DNA of 64,000 bases, from NCBI GenBank assembly GCA_016177735.1, contig JACOUS010000020.1, positions 26,921-90,920 on the forward strand. The letters are read 5' to 3'. Under the pieces are notes generated by a model. That model saw only the letters and a list, made by a program, of their open reading frames with translations. It did no database searches and was not told the DNA's origin. This DNA is from Ignavibacteriales bacterium. Lineage in GTDB: Bacteria; Bacteroidota; Ignavibacteria; Ignavibacteriales; Melioribacteraceae. Both the position numbers and the translations under genes were made by a program. Shown one piece after another: positions 1 through 10,216 of the stretch; positions within the stretch are counted from its first letter, which is position 1, and each line of letters begins with the position of its first letter.

Positions 1-1359
1 GACCGCTCTTTCATCATTTTTTATTTTATCGAATTGTTCGGAAAAAATTTCCGCGAGAGGAATTTCTACGAAATTGAGAACGAAAGATTTTATTGTTGAA
101 TTATTATAGTGTTCTATTGTTGAAAAGAACGGAAAACTTTTTGTTTTGTCTTCGAGTGTGAGCCACTTATTGTAATCGTAAACTACTTTTAGATTATTCG
201 GCGCATCAAAAGAAAGTTCTTTCATACCGAGATAAATCAAGTCGCAAGCTTGATCTGTCATTTTCCATTTGTCTGTTGCGGCATCGTAATTATATCCTAC
301 TTTTTTTAATTCATCGTAATCAACAATTTCTTCTTTGCTGAAATCGGTAAAAACTTTTGGAACTGTGTGCCCGCCAATACCGGCAATTTCAAAAGTATCT
401 CTTCTTTCATAAACAAAAGGATCTTTCGGAGTTTCATCAATCTCAACAATCGGTTCGTGATTTTCTCTTCCTTTATATCTTTCTGCAAGCGCAATTGCAA
501 CCGGTGCTTCGTATTCCGGTTCTTCAGTGAGCGATACACGTATCGTATCGCCGATGCCGTCTTCAAGCAATGTTCCGATTCCGACAGCGGATTTAATTCT
601 TCCGTCTTCACCATCTCCGGCTTCCGTTACTCCGATATGAAGCGGATAATTCATTCCCTCTTCTTCCATTTTTTGAATGAGCAGTCTGTATGCTTGAACC
701 ATCACTTGCGGATTGCTTGCTTTCATCGAAAGAACAATGTTGTAGTAATTCAGGTCTTCGCATATTCTCAAAAACTCGAGTGCAGATTCAACCATTCCGA
801 GCGGTGTATCACCGTATCGGCTCATGATGCGATCCGACAATGAACCATGATTTGTTCCGATCCGCATTGCCGTTCCGTACTCTTTGCAAATTTTTACGAG
901 CGGCGTAAATCGTTCACGAATTCTTTCCAGTTCTGCAGTGTATTCGTCATTTGTGTATTCAATCGTTTGAAATTTTTTCTTATCAACATAATTGCCGGGA
1001 TTAACGCGGACTTTTTCTACAATTCGCGCGGCAAGTTCTGCGGCATTCGGCGTGAAATGAATATCTGCAATCAATGGAGTTTTGTAACCGCGTCTTTTCA
1101 ATTCATCTTTTATGTTTTTTAGATTTTGCGCTTCGTTCAAACTTGGCGCGGTAATGCGCACATATTCACAACCGGCTTCAATCATGCGGATCGACTGCTC
1201 GACCGTTGCAAGCGTGTTCATCGTATCGGTGGTAGCCATTGATTGGATTCTTATCGGATTATTTCCTCCGAGCGGAATATCACCAATATAAACTTCGCGT
1301 GTTTTGTACCGTGAATAGCAAGTTAAACTATTGCAATATTTTTTAATTGTTTCTAGCAT
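1..1359 (-). CDS. ispG: 4-hydroxy-3-methylbut-2-enyl diphosphate synthase, 3' end cut by window edge
   Basis: The frame is open from ATG at 1359 to base 1 with no stop, so 453 N-terminal residues are present. The N-terminal part reads as the IspG TIM barrel ([14 protein letters not shown], then [20 protein letters not shown] and [17 protein letters not shown]). IspG makes HMBPP in the methylerythritol phosphate isoprenoid pathway using a 4Fe-4S cluster. The cluster-binding C-terminal domain is not reached even after 453 residues, although E. coli-type IspG is only about 370 residues. This fits the long plant/Bacteroidota/Chlamydia form with an extra domain inserted between barrel and Fe-S domain. 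The sequence from about residue 300 on (for example [23 protein letters not shown]) would be that insert. The DJ-1-type gene lies 42 bases upstream on the same strand and may be cotranscribed. Confidence 0.93.
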   Translation of the reverse strand, partial: MLETIKKYCNSLTCYSRYKTREVYIGDIPLGGNNPIRIQSMATTDTMNTLATVEQSIRMIEAGCEYVRITAPSLNEAQNLKNIKDELKRRGYKTPLIADIHFTPNAAELAARIVEKVRVNPGNYVDKKKFQTIEYTNDEYTAELERIRERFTPLVKICKEYGTAMRIGTNHGSLSDRIMSRYGDTPLGMVESALEFLRICEDLNYYNIVLSMKASNPQVMVQAYRLLIQKMEEEGMNYPLHIGVTEAGDGEDGRIKSAVGIGTLLEDGIGDTIRVSLTEEPEYEAPVAIALAERYKGRENHEPIVEIDETPKDPFVYERRDTFEIAGIGGHTVPKVFTDFSKEEIVDYDELKKVGYNYDAATDKWKMTDQACDLIYLGMKELSFDAPNNLKVVYDYNKWLTLEDKTKSFPFFSTIEHYNNSTIKSFVLNFVEIPLAEIFSEQFDKIKNDERAV

Positions 1360-1401
1360 AGAAGCTTTCTGAATTTAAACGTTGTAGAAAAAAAAGAAGT
1401 T

Positions 1402-1923
1402 CTAATTATTTCGTTTTGCCAGTTCGTGTAAAAACAGTTTTATGAATTCGGACGCTGAGGCTGGGTTTTGAGCTGTTATAATATTTTTGTTTATAACTAC
1501 CGGAGTATCTTTGTATTCAACACCCTCTTTTTCCAATTCCTTTTTATCTTCTTCGTAACAAGTTGCGCACTCTGTAATTAAGCCGGCTTTTGCCAGAATT
1601 ACCGGCGCACTGCAAATAGCACCAACAAGCTTTCTCTTTTTTACAAAGTTTTGTGCAGTCGAATGTAAACGAGGATTGTTCCAATAATTTCTTGTTCCTT
1701 TGCCGCCGATAAAAATTATTCCGCCGAAATTGCTTTCGTGAATATTGTAAAACTGAATATCGTTCTTCACTTTTAATCCGCCGGAACCAACACACAATGT
1801 ATTGGCATCCGAAGCAATAAAAATTTTTATACCGGCTCGTTCAAGTGCATTGGTGATAATTAAATATTCCTGCTCATTAAAATCCTGAGCCGGCAGAATT
1901 AAAAGCACACTTTTGTTTATCAA
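1402..1923 (-). CDS. DJ-1/PfpI family protein
   Basis: This 173-residue protein has the DJ-1/PfpI class I glutamine-amidotransferase-like fold. Visible are the N-terminal strand SVLLILPAQDFNEQEY with a conserved-type acidic residue at E19, the IIFIGGKGTRNYWNNP segment, and the nucleophile elbow VGAICSAP with Cys104. The family includes glyoxalase-like, chaperone and redox-sensor proteins. The sequence does not say which activity applies here. It has no signal peptide, so it should be cytoplasmic. It lies just upstream of ispG on the same strand and is divergent from dnaG. I am sure of the family, not of the substrate. Confidence 0.85.
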   Translation of the reverse strand: MINKSVLLILPAQDFNEQEYLIITNALERAGIKIFIASDANTLCVGSGGLKVKNDIQFYNIHESNFGGIIFIGGKGTRNYWNNPRLHSTAQNFVKKRKLVGAICSAPVILAKAGLITECATCYEEDKKELEKEGVEYKDTPVVINKNIITAQNPASASEFIKLFLHELAKRNN

Positions 1924-1968
1924 TAAACTGGCTCTCGTTCAATTTTCTTTAATCGAAAATACTAATAT

Positions 1969-1976
1969 TAAATTTG
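1969..1976 (+). promoter_or_regulatory. candidate -7 promoter element for dnaG
   Basis: TAAATTTG fits the Bacteroidota -7 consensus TAnnTTTG and lies about 90 bases before dnaG. No clear TTTG -33 element is seen at the expected 17-23 base spacing, so the call is weak. Confidence 0.3.
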
Positions 1977-2065
1977 TCCGGCAATCTTGCCGTTAGCCCG
2001 GTTAATAACTTATGTTTGGGCTGAGGTATTAAATTTCTAACTTACTGCGGAAAATAAATTACTCG

Positions 2066-3931
2066 ATGCGGATACCCGATCAAAAAATAGAGGAAATTAG
2101 AACATCTGCCGATATAGTTGATGTCGTTTCTGAATACGTGCAGCTGCGCAAGCGCGGAAAAAATTTCATCGGTTTGTGCCCCTTTCATCAGGAAAAAACT
2201 CCTTCGTTTACCGTAAGCGAGGATAAACAAATTTATCATTGTTTCGGATGCGGAAACGGCGGTAACATTTTTAAATTCTTAATGGAATTTAAAAACATTT
2301 CCTTTGTGGAAGCCGTTGAAGAAATTGCAGAGCGGCTCGGAATCAAAATTCAATATGATAAAGAAACTTTTGACGAACAGCAGAGTGCACTCGAAGAATT
2401 TTATGAAATCAATTTGTTTGCCGCGAGATTTTTTTCGGACAATCTTCTCAAAAGCAATGAAGGCGAAGAAGCGCGCGAATATTTGAAGAACAGACAGATT
2501 AAACAGCAGACACAACGAGCATTCGGGATCGGTTATGCACCCTACGGATGGGATAATTTTTTAGCGTATGCAAAGGATAATAAAATTAATCTGTCCAAAG
2601 CAAAACAGCTTGGTTTGATAGACCTGAACGAAAAAGGTGAGTACTACGATAAATTCCGCAGCAGAGTAATTTTTCCGATCTTTTCGCCGAACGGAAGAGT
2701 AATTGCATTCGGCGGAAGAATTTTAGAAAAACGGGATGACACAGCGAAATATTTGAACTCGCCCGAATCACAAATTTTTTCCAAACGAAAAATTCTTTAC
2801 GGACTCTATCATTCCAAAGACGAAATAAGAAAACTTGACCGCGCAATTCTTGTCGAAGGTTACATGGACCTTGTTTCGTTGTTTCAAGCTGGAGTTAAAA
2901 ATGTTGTCGCTTCTTCTGGAACTTCTCTCACGGAAGAACAAGTTCAATTGCTTTCGCGGTTCACGAAAAATATCATCATACTTTTTGACGCCGATCCGGC
3001 GGGACAAAAAGCCGCTCTGCGCAGCATCGAAATTCTGCTCAAGCAGAATTTTGAAGTTAAGGTTATCACGCTTCCACAAGGAGAAGACCCGGATTCGTTC
3101 ATCAATAAATTCGGCAAAGATAAGTTTGACGAATTTGTTACATCGGCAAAAAATTTTTTAGAATACCAAACAGCACAGTTCGAACAACAGGGAATGTTTG
3201 ACGATCCGGCAAAGGCAGCCGATGCAATCCGCGTGCTTGTAAAAACTTTATCGCTTGTTGACGATGAACTTAAACGCAATCTTTTTTTGAAAACGATTTC
3301 CAAAAAATTCAACTTAAGAGAAAAGTTAATTGAATCGGAGTTGAATGCTCTGCTCGACCAGCAAAATCAGAGAGAAGCAAATACTGTACGGCAGAGTGCA
3401 AAATCGTTGAAGGTTCTGCAAGATTTAACTTCAGTCGGAACAATTACAAGCGATAATCCATTCGAAAAAGAATTGATTAGATTACTTTACGGCGGCGGTG
3501 AAGAAATTATCTCTTACATTTTCGACAAAGTCGGCATCGAATTATTTTCCAATCCCAAATTCAAAACACTTGCAGAAATTGCGCACGATGGCTACAATGA
3601 TAATCATTTCTCGCCGGCATATTTGATTGACAAAATTGATAACGATGAGTTGAAGACTTTTATTTTCAAGCTGGCATTAACCGATGAAACAATCAGCAAA
3701 AAGTGGGACGAAATTTCCTACACTGGCAAAATTGAAAAGGACACAATCGTGTTCGCCCATGAGACAGTCCGCAACTTTTTGGTTTACCAGATTGATCAGC
3801 AAATTAAAGCTAACAACCGGATAATTTCCGAATCGAAAGATGAACATCTTCACATCGAACTTTTAACACGCAACAAAGAACTTCAAGAAGAAAAGAAAGA
3901 ACTTATTGGATACAAAAACAATCGTTGGTGA
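2066..3931 (+). CDS. dnaG: DNA primase
   Basis: DnaG makes RNA primers for DNA replication. The 621-residue protein has the full bacterial layout. The N-terminal CHC2 zinc finger has Cys38, His41, Cys59 and Cys62 (LCPFHQEKTPSF then YHCFGCGNGGN). The TOPRIM catalytic core follows (AILVEGYMDL, then IILFDADPAGQKAALR, with the DxD-type metal site). A C-terminal region from about residue 430 should be the helicase-binding domain. Length is normal for the family. The ATG at 2066 begins close to the expected N-terminus (MRIPDQKIEEIR). The stop falls 4 bases before the start of the next gene, so the two are probably cotranscribed. Confidence 0.97.
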   Translation: MRIPDQKIEEIRTSADIVDVVSEYVQLRKRGKNFIGLCPFHQEKTPSFTVSEDKQIYHCFGCGNGGNIFKFLMEFKNISFVEAVEEIAERLGIKIQYDKETFDEQQSALEEFYEINLFAARFFSDNLLKSNEGEEAREYLKNRQIKQQTQRAFGIGYAPYGWDNFLAYAKDNKINLSKAKQLGLIDLNEKGEYYDKFRSRVIFPIFSPNGRVIAFGGRILEKRDDTAKYLNSPESQIFSKRKILYGLYHSKDEIRKLDRAILVEGYMDLVSLFQAGVKNVVASSGTSLTEEQVQLLSRFTKNIIILFDADPAGQKAALRSIEILLKQNFEVKVITLPQGEDPDSFINKFGKDKFDEFVTSAKNFLEYQTAQFEQQGMFDDPAKAADAIRVLVKTLSLVDDELKRNLFLKTISKKFNLREKLIESELNALLDQQNQREANTVRQSAKSLKVLQDLTSVGTITSDNPFEKELIRLLYGGGEEIISYIFDKVGIELFSNPKFKTLAEIAHDGYNDNHFSPAYLIDKIDNDELKTFIFKLALTDETISKKWDEISYTGKIEKDTIVFAHETVRNFLVYQIDQQIKANNRIISESKDEHLHIELLTRNKELQEEKKELIGYKNNRW

Positions 3932-3935
3932 GAAG

Positions 3936-5405
3936 ATGAATTACAATCCGTCTCTTTATGAAATCAACACACGGGTTTTTGTAAAAAGATTCGGTGCAGA
4001 AACTAAAATAACAAACGTGCCGCCGGTCTTTTGGAACGAACTTGCCGAAAAGGGAATAGATTACGTTTGGCTATTGGGAATCTGGAAAACATCCGATGAG
4101 GTAATTGAAAAATATTGTTTTGAAGATGATCTCGTTAACAGCTACAAACGCGCGTTGAGGGATTTCAAAAAAGAAGATGTTATCGGTTCCCCTTTTTCCA
4201 TTGACGTTTATGATGTTAATCCAAAATTAGCAGATGCAGATTCGCTGATTGAATTGAAATCTTTTCTTAACAGCCGCGGCATAAAATTAATTTTGGATTT
4301 CGTACCGAATCATTTCGGTGCCGGAACGAGTCTGTTGAAAACTCATCCCGAAATTTTTCTGCAAGTTGACGAAGAATCCTTTCTTAAAGATCCGCACACA
4401 TATTTCAAACCGTTTGCCGGCAAAGAAATTTATTTTGCCCACGGCAGAGATCCGTTTTTCCCTTCATGGCAGGATACTATACAGATAAACATTTTCAGTA
4501 AAGATGCGAGAGAATTTCTAACCGATACACTTTTGAGATTAACGGATGTTTGTGACGGTGTCCGCTGTGATATGGCAATGCTTCTGTTGAACAACGTTTT
4601 TAAGAATACGTGGATCGGTGCACTTTCCAAAAATCATTTTCATTTGCACGAAAAAGAATTTTGGAGCGAAGCAATTTCTGCAGTAAAAAATAAAAGGGCA
4701 GATTTTATTTTCATCGCAGAATCTTACTGGGATATGGAGTGGGAACTTCAACAACTCGGCTTTGATTTCACGTATGATAAAAAATTAACGGATCGGCTTC
4801 GCACCGGTTACGTAAAAGATATTTGCGAACATTTGCTCGCGGAAGAATCATATCAAAAAAGATCTCTCCGGTTCATCGAGAATCACGATGAAGAGCGCGC
4901 CGCTGCTTCTTTCGGGAAAGAAAAATCAAAAGCCGCCGCAATAATTATAAGTACAATTCAAGGTATGCGGTTTTATCACGACGGTCAGCTCGAAGGGAAA
5001 AAAATTAAACTGCCGGTTCAGCTCGGCAGAGAGCCCGAAGAATTTTTTCCGAACGGTATTCACGATTTTTATGATAGACTTTTTTCAATCACTCAGGAAA
5101 AAACTTTCAAACACGGGAACTGGAAATTGCTTCGACCCGGACCGGCTTGGGAAGGAAACATATCCCACAATAACATGCTCGCGTGGGAGTGGAATTACAA
5201 TGATGAGAAAAGAGTAGTTGTTGTAAACTATTCCGAAAGTGTATCGGTATCGCTTTTAAAATTAGATGTGAGCGGTTATCCTGAAAATTTTGAGCTGCTC
5301 GATTTATTAAACGATCAAACTTATATTCGTTCTTCCGAAGAAGTTTATCACACGGGTCTCTACATCGAACTAAAACCCTGGCAAGCACACATCTTAAAAT
5401 ATTAG
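3936..5405 (+). CDS. GH13 alpha-amylase family glycosidase
   Basis: This glycoside hydrolase family 13 protein is 489 residues from ATG 3936. All four conserved regions are visible. Region I is DFVPNH (Asp121 to His126). Region II is GVRCD with nucleophile Asp212. Region III is FIAESYW with acid/base Glu262. Region IV is FIENHD (Asn316, His317, Asp318). A C-terminal beta domain follows. There is no signal peptide, so it probably acts on internal alpha-glucans or maltodextrins. The exact specificity cannot be read. A TTG at 3906 opens the same frame earlier, but GGTGAGAAG just before ATG 3936 is a better ribosome site, overlapping the dnaG stop. Confidence 0.9.
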   Translation: MNYNPSLYEINTRVFVKRFGAETKITNVPPVFWNELAEKGIDYVWLLGIWKTSDEVIEKYCFEDDLVNSYKRALRDFKKEDVIGSPFSIDVYDVNPKLADADSLIELKSFLNSRGIKLILDFVPNHFGAGTSLLKTHPEIFLQVDEESFLKDPHTYFKPFAGKEIYFAHGRDPFFPSWQDTIQINIFSKDAREFLTDTLLRLTDVCDGVRCDMAMLLLNNVFKNTWIGALSKNHFHLHEKEFWSEAISAVKNKRADFIFIAESYWDMEWELQQLGFDFTYDKKLTDRLRTGYVKDICEHLLAEESYQKRSLRFIENHDEERAAASFGKEKSKAAAIIISTIQGMRFYHDGQLEGKKIKLPVQLGREPEEFFPNGIHDFYDRLFSITQEKTFKHGNWKLLRPGPAWEGNISHNNMLAWEWNYNDEKRVVVVNYSESVSVSLLKLDVSGYPENFELLDLLNDQTYIRSSEEVYHTGLYIELKPWQAHILKY

Positions 5406-5407
5406 TT

Positions 5408-5440
5408 TAAAAAAAGTCCCTTCCCTTTAGGAAGGGATTT
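5408..5440. terminator. bidirectional intrinsic terminator
   Basis: TCCCTTCC at 5417-5424 pairs with GGAAGGGA at 5430-5437. An A-run precedes it and a T-rich stretch follows, so it can stop transcription from both convergent genes (glycosidase and the 5455-6393 gene). Confidence 0.75.
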
Positions 5441-5454
5441 ATGGATGGGCAGTA

Positions 5455-6393
5455 TTAAAAAGTAAAAGTAACACCAATCTTAAAAGTCTCGTAAGTTAAA
5501 GGCGCTTCTGTGTTGAAGGGCCAGTTCATCTTTTCTTTCTTCAAAAGATAAAATGCGTACGAGTATCCGTTCTTCAATAAAAAGTTTACGATAGGTCCGG
5601 CAAAAGGTGATGAATCAATAACCTCGTCAACAAATTTATCGAGTGCTTCCAAACCGGCAGTTTCAATTATAAAACTTCCGAGATGTTTCCAAAACATGTG
5701 GCGCGGAAAAATTACTGCGGCTTCGTAACCGGCATTGAAAGAAATAAACGAAGCGGCTTCCAACCTGATCCCACCTTCACTCAATGTTCCGAAACGGAAT
5801 TCGCCGTCGAAACGTTTTAATATTTCAGACTCAGATTGCTTTCCAAATAATATATCATCAAGTGCCGGTGCAACACCACCGTCAAGTCCATCCACTTCCA
5901 ATTTAGACCAAACTGCCGCGTGTTGTGTGTAAGGCAATATTTTTACTTTATCAAAACTGTATCCGTAACCGCTCCTTCTCCCAAATCCGAATCGCCACAA
6001 ATCGCTTTCGTATTTGTTATAGTTATCATCCGTAGATTTTAAGTCTGTTGCAAGCCGCGATGCAAATGCATACCGCTCGTTAAATTCAATAATAGTTTCA
6101 TCGGAGCGGTCATAAAATGAAACATAACCGAGTTTCAATTCGATTAATCCAACATCTGCAAATTTGCCGTTAAGTTTATCGTGATCGGGCTTGCCAATTC
6201 CGTAATCGAGTTCAATAAACGGTTTGCCGTGATGCCATCCCGACCATTGGTCGTCCCAGTTCCAATCCCAATCGTTGAACCATTCTTCATCATCTTTATA
6301 GTTCGTTGTATCGCTATCTTCATCTTGTGCGTTAATCTGCGCCGAGAAAAAAATTGCGGTAAGTATTATTATCAAAAAAGATTTTTTGAACAT
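5455..6393 (-). CDS. secreted hypothetical protein, possible outer-membrane barrel
   Basis: I do not recognise the family. The 312-residue protein has a clear signal peptide (MFKKSFLIIILTAIFFSAQ, cleavage near INAQ). A very acidic, Trp-rich stretch follows (residues about 24-55, WFNDWDWNWDDQWSGW), then alternating hydrophobic/polar segments ending in TYETFKIGVTFTF. The terminal phenylalanine and beta-strand pattern suggest an outer-membrane or periplasmic beta protein. It is convergent with the glycosidase gene and follows the receiver gene on the same strand with a 95-base gap. Confidence 0.7.
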   Translation of the reverse strand: MFKKSFLIIILTAIFFSAQINAQDEDSDTTNYKDDEEWFNDWDWNWDDQWSGWHHGKPFIELDYGIGKPDHDKLNGKFADVGLIELKLGYVSFYDRSDETIIEFNERYAFASRLATDLKSTDDNYNKYESDLWRFGFGRRSGYGYSFDKVKILPYTQHAAVWSKLEVDGLDGGVAPALDDILFGKQSESEILKRFDGEFRFGTLSEGGIRLEAASFISFNAGYEAAVIFPRHMFWKHLGSFIIETAGLEALDKFVDEVIDSSPFAGPIVNFLLKNGYSYAFYLLKKEKMNWPFNTEAPLTYETFKIGVTFTF

Positions 6394-6488
6394 ACCACAC
6401 CCCTATATTTAATTGTTAACGTTAAATTAGACGAAAGTAAAAACAGAATGGTTACAGCTTGTGGAAGGGAAATAATAACGTTTGAAAA

Positions 6489-6890
6489 CTATTCTACTCT
6501 AATGCCGGTTTTCAGTTCGAGAGTTTTTAGTAAAGCTTCCATCAGCACATCGTTTTGTACGGGCTTTGTTATAAAAATATCAACACCGGCGCGGTAGGCA
6601 TTGTCTTTATCTTTTTGAAATGCGTGTGCCGAAAGTCCGACAACCGGCATGTTCTTATTTTCGGAAGAGTTCCTAAGTTCTTGCGTTAATTGAAGCCCGT
6701 CTTTTCTGCCTCGCAGAGAAATGTCCATTAAAATGATATCAAACTTTTTGGATTCCATTTTGCTGTAAAACGAATCCGCAGAGTCGCAAATATCAACATC
6801 AAATTTTCTTTTGAGAAATAACTGCAAGAATTTTTGATTTTCAAAATCATCTTCAACAATCAACAACAATGGTCTTCTTTTTTCTTCCAT
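6489..6890 (-). CDS. stand-alone response regulator receiver domain
   Basis: This single CheY-like receiver domain of 133 residues has no output domain. The acidic pocket is EDD near the N-terminus (LLLIVEDDFENQ). The phosphoacceptor is Asp56 in IILMDISL, the switch Ser is in VVGLSAHAF (Ser87), and the conserved Lys is Lys109 in FITKPV. The wording (VEDDFENQKFLQ, SAHAF, GVDIFITKPV) is closest to receivers found in hybrid histidine kinases, so it likely takes part in a phosphorelay. No kinase gene lies in the window. A GAGGTGATACC stretch before the ATG can serve as ribosome site. Confidence 0.9.
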   Translation of the reverse strand: MEEKRRPLLLIVEDDFENQKFLQLFLKRKFDVDICDSADSFYSKMESKKFDIILMDISLRGRKDGLQLTQELRNSSENKNMPVVGLSAHAFQKDKDNAYRAGVDIFITKPVQNDVLMEALLKTLELKTGIRVE

Positions 6891-6963
6891 GGTATCACCT
6901 CTTATTGGGGAGTAATTTCGGAAGTAAAATAAGAATAAATAGGTGAAAATTGAAATAGCCCGC

Positions 6964-9900
6964 TCACTTGTATTCGTCCCAGCTTTTTATATCAAGACAA
7001 AAAGGATTTTTGTTTGAAAGAGCTTCTGCAAGTCTCATTGCAAGCTGACGGTTTGTTATCAACGGAACTTTATAATCAACAGCAGTGCGGCGGATAAGAT
7101 AATCGTTTGTTAGCTCTTCTTCCTGGAAATTTTTGGGAATATTTATTACGAGATCAATTTTTCTGGTTTTGATAAAATCAACGGCATTCGGGCTTTTACC
7201 GCTGAGAGGCCATTCGAGAGTTTCAACCGGAATATCATGCTCTTCCATAAAACTCGCAGTACCCTTCGTTGCGTAGAATTTGACACCGAGTTTCATAAGC
7301 TGGCGTGCCGGTTCAAGCAATTCGGATTTCGATTCGATTGTACCCGATGAGATCAAAACATTTTTTATCGGGAACTTGTATCCAACTGCGGTGAGTGCTT
7401 TCAAAAATGCTTCGTCGAAATCCTGACCGAGGCAAGCGACTTCTCCGGTAGATGCCATTTCAACACCGGTGGTCGGATCGGCACCTTCGAGACGTGTGTA
7501 AGAAAATTCCGGAGCTTTAACACCAACGTAATCATAAGTAAATGTTCCATCCTGAATCGGTTCGACTTTTTTACCAACAATAACTTTAGCGGCGGCTTCA
7601 ATAAAATTTGTTTTCAAAGTCTTTGATACAAACGGAAAACTTCTCGATGCACGCAAGTTGCACTCGATAACTTTTACTTTGTTATCCTTTGCGAGAAACT
7701 GAATATTAAACGGTCCGTTGATGTTCAATGATTTTGCAATATCTGCAGAGAATTGTTTAATCTGCCGCATCGTTTCAAGGTAAGTACGCTGAGCCGGAAG
7801 AACCAAAGTTGCATCACCTGAATGCACGCCGGCATTTTCAATGTGTTCTGAAATTGCTGAACAAACTATCTTTCCGTTTTGTGCAACAGCATCGAACTCC
7901 AACTCTTTTGCATTCACCAAAAATTTGCTGATTACAACCGGGTGTTCATCGGAAATATCGACTGCCTTTTGCAAAAACTTTATCAGTTCGTAATCATCGG
8001 TTGCGATTGCCATTGCCGCGCCGCTCAAAACATAAGAAGGACGAACCAAAACCGGGAAGCCTACTTTCTTTGCAAACTCAACTGCTTCCTGAATTGTATT
8101 TAATTTACTCCACGCCGGCTGACCGATGCCGAGTTCATCGAGCATTGCTGAAAATTTACTTCTGTTCTCTGCTTTGTCAATTGATTCGGGCGTAGTGCCG
8201 AGAATTTTAATTCCAACATGATGAAGTTTTAACGCGAGATTATTCGGCGTCTGCCCGCCCATCGAAACAATAACACCCATCGGACTGATTGTGTTGTAAA
8301 TTTCCCAAATAGTTTCTGTTGTTAATTCTTCGAAGAAGAGCGCATCAAATTCATCGTAATCCGTGCTTACTGTTTCAGGATTGCAATTGATCATCACGGT
8401 TTTGTATCCCATCTCGCGGAGTGACTTGCCGGTAATTACACAGCACCAATCAAACTCAACTGAACTTCCGATGCGGTACGGACCCGAGCCGAGAATGATT
8501 GCACTCTTTTTAAGATTGAATTCAAAATCGTGAGAAGAACAATTGTAAGTTAGATAAAGATAATTTGTCTTTGCCGGATATTCCGCAGCAAGAGTATCGA
8601 TGTGTTGTATAAACGGATGAATCTCATGTTTTTTTCTTTGCATATAAACATCGTGCGCATCAACTTGAAGTATGTTGGCAATCTGCCGGTCTGAAAATCC
8701 GTGCTGCTTCGCTTCGAGCAGTAATTCTTTTGTCAATTTTTTCGGTGAAGCTGCAATTTGTTTTTCTATTTCTACGATGTTCTGAATTTTACAAAGGAAC
8801 CATTTATTGATATGAGTAAGCGAGTGAATCCAATCAACAGAGTAGCCGAGTTTTAAAGCTTGCACTACGGCAAACATTCTTTCTTCTGTAGGATTCTTTA
8901 ATGCTTCTTCGAGATCATCGAATTCAACTTTTGTGCGGCTCGCTGTTAAACCTTCAACACCGATATCGAGCATACGCATCGCTTTCTGAATTGTCTCTTC
9001 GAACTTGCGCCCGATTGCCATCACTTCGCCGACCGACTTCATCGATGAACCGAGATTTCTTTTTACGAGTCTGAATTTTTTCAAATCCCATCGCGGAACT
9101 TTAACAACAATGTAATCAAGCGCCGGTTCAAAAAATGCTTTCGTAGTTTTTGTAATCGAGTTTTGAAGTTCATGCAGTCCGTAACCGAGTGCAAGTTTTG
9201 CCGCAACAAATGCAAGCGGATATCCGGTTGCTTTCGATGCGAGCGCAGAACTTCTCGATAAACGCGCGTTAACTTCTATTACACGGTAATCTTCCGAATT
9301 CGGATCGAGTGCATATTGAATGTTGCATTCGCCTACAATTCCAAGATGACGGATAGTGCGGATTGCAATCTCGCGGAGTTTATGATATTCTCTGTTTGTT
9401 AAAGTTTGGCTCGGTGCAACAACAATACTTTCGCCGGTGTGAATTCCCATCGGATCAATATTTTCCATATTGCACACGGTGATGCAGTTGTCATATTTAT
9501 CGCGCACAACTTCATATTCAATTTCTTTCCATCCTTCGAGATATTCTTCAACTAAAATTTGCGATGAGTATGAAAGAGCTTTTGTTGCAAGTTTTTTTAC
9601 TTCACTTTTATTTCTGCAGATGCCCGAACCGAGTCCGCCGAGCGCGTACGCAATTCTGATAATTACCGGGAAGCCAATCTCCACAGCATATTCGATTGCA
9701 TCATCAAGGGTAGTCACGGCTTTGCTTTGCGGAAATTTAACATCAATCTCTGAAAGTTTGTTGCAGAAAAGCTGCCGGTCTTCCGTATTTTCTATTGCAT
9801 CGATCTGTGTGCCGAGTACTTGTACTTTATATTTTTTCAGAATTCCTTCGCGGTGAAGCGCAAGTCCGCAATTGAGTGCAGTCTGTCCGCCGAATCCGAG

Positions 9901-10149
9901 AATTATTCCATCAGGCTTTTCTTTTTGAATTACTTTTTCGACATAGTGTGTGTTGATCGGCAGAAGATAAACTTTATCTGCAAGGTAATCCGATGTTTGA
10001 ATTGTTGCGATGTTCGGATTAATTAGAATTGTAAAGATACCTTCTTCTTTCAATGCTTTGATTGCTTGCGAGCCGGAATAATCGAACTCGCCGGCTTCAC
10101 CAATTTTTAACGCCGAGCTTCCTATAATTAAAATTTTTTTATGCTTCAT
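6964..10149 (-). CDS. carB: carbamoyl-phosphate synthase large subunit
   Basis: CarB makes carbamoyl phosphate from bicarbonate, ATP and glutamine-derived ammonia for pyrimidine and arginine synthesis. The 1061 residues match full-length CarB. The first ATP-grasp half has LIIGSSALKIGEAGEFDYSG. The second begins SAIILGSGPYRIGSSVEFDW. A C-terminal MGS-like allosteric domain holds LISSGTIESKSELLEPA and PLITNRQLAMRLAEAL. Each half has its own metal-binding ECN/EVNAR-type motif (VIEVNARLSRSS, VIECNLRASRSF). It follows carA by 67 bases in the same operon. That gap contains a small TTTCTCA/TGAGAAA hairpin without a T-tract, probably an mRNA stability or intercistronic structure. Confidence 0.97.
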   Translation of the reverse strand: MKHKKILIIGSSALKIGEAGEFDYSGSQAIKALKEEGIFTILINPNIATIQTSDYLADKVYLLPINTHYVEKVIQKEKPDGIILGFGGQTALNCGLALHREGILKKYKVQVLGTQIDAIENTEDRQLFCNKLSEIDVKFPQSKAVTTLDDAIEYAVEIGFPVIIRIAYALGGLGSGICRNKSEVKKLATKALSYSSQILVEEYLEGWKEIEYEVVRDKYDNCITVCNMENIDPMGIHTGESIVVAPSQTLTNREYHKLREIAIRTIRHLGIVGECNIQYALDPNSEDYRVIEVNARLSRSSALASKATGYPLAFVAAKLALGYGLHELQNSITKTTKAFFEPALDYIVVKVPRWDLKKFRLVKRNLGSSMKSVGEVMAIGRKFEETIQKAMRMLDIGVEGLTASRTKVEFDDLEEALKNPTEERMFAVVQALKLGYSVDWIHSLTHINKWFLCKIQNIVEIEKQIAASPKKLTKELLLEAKQHGFSDRQIANILQVDAHDVYMQRKKHEIHPFIQHIDTLAAEYPAKTNYLYLTYNCSSHDFEFNLKKSAIILGSGPYRIGSSVEFDWCCVITGKSLREMGYKTVMINCNPETVSTDYDEFDALFFEELTTETIWEIYNTISPMGVIVSMGGQTPNNLALKLHHVGIKILGTTPESIDKAENRSKFSAMLDELGIGQPAWSKLNTIQEAVEFAKKVGFPVLVRPSYVLSGAAMAIATDDYELIKFLQKAVDISDEHPVVISKFLVNAKELEFDAVAQNGKIVCSAISEHIENAGVHSGDATLVLPAQRTYLETMRQIKQFSADIAKSLNINGPFNIQFLAKDNKVKVIECNLRASRSFPFVSKTLKTNFIEAAAKVIVGKKVEPIQDGTFTYDYVGVKAPEFSYTRLEGADPTTGVEMASTGEVACLGQDFDEAFLKALTAVGYKFPIKNVLISSGTIESKSELLEPARQLMKLGVKFYATKGTASFMEEHDIPVETLEWPLSGKSPNAVDFIKTRKIDLVINIPKNFQEEELTNDYLIRRTAVDYKVPLITNRQLAMRLAEALSNKNPFCLDIKSWDEYK

Positions 10150-10216
10150 TGTATCCTATTATTTTTTATCAACCGCTTCCCCTTTCTCAGTTATAATGAG
10201 AAAGATATTAAAGTGG

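Noticed and set aside
367..1122. Two plus-strand frames of 158 and 91 codons
   Set aside because: They are antisense to ispG, which reads through the whole stretch with clear family motifs.
9470..9856. 128-codon plus-strand frame
   Set aside because: Shadow of carB on the opposite strand.
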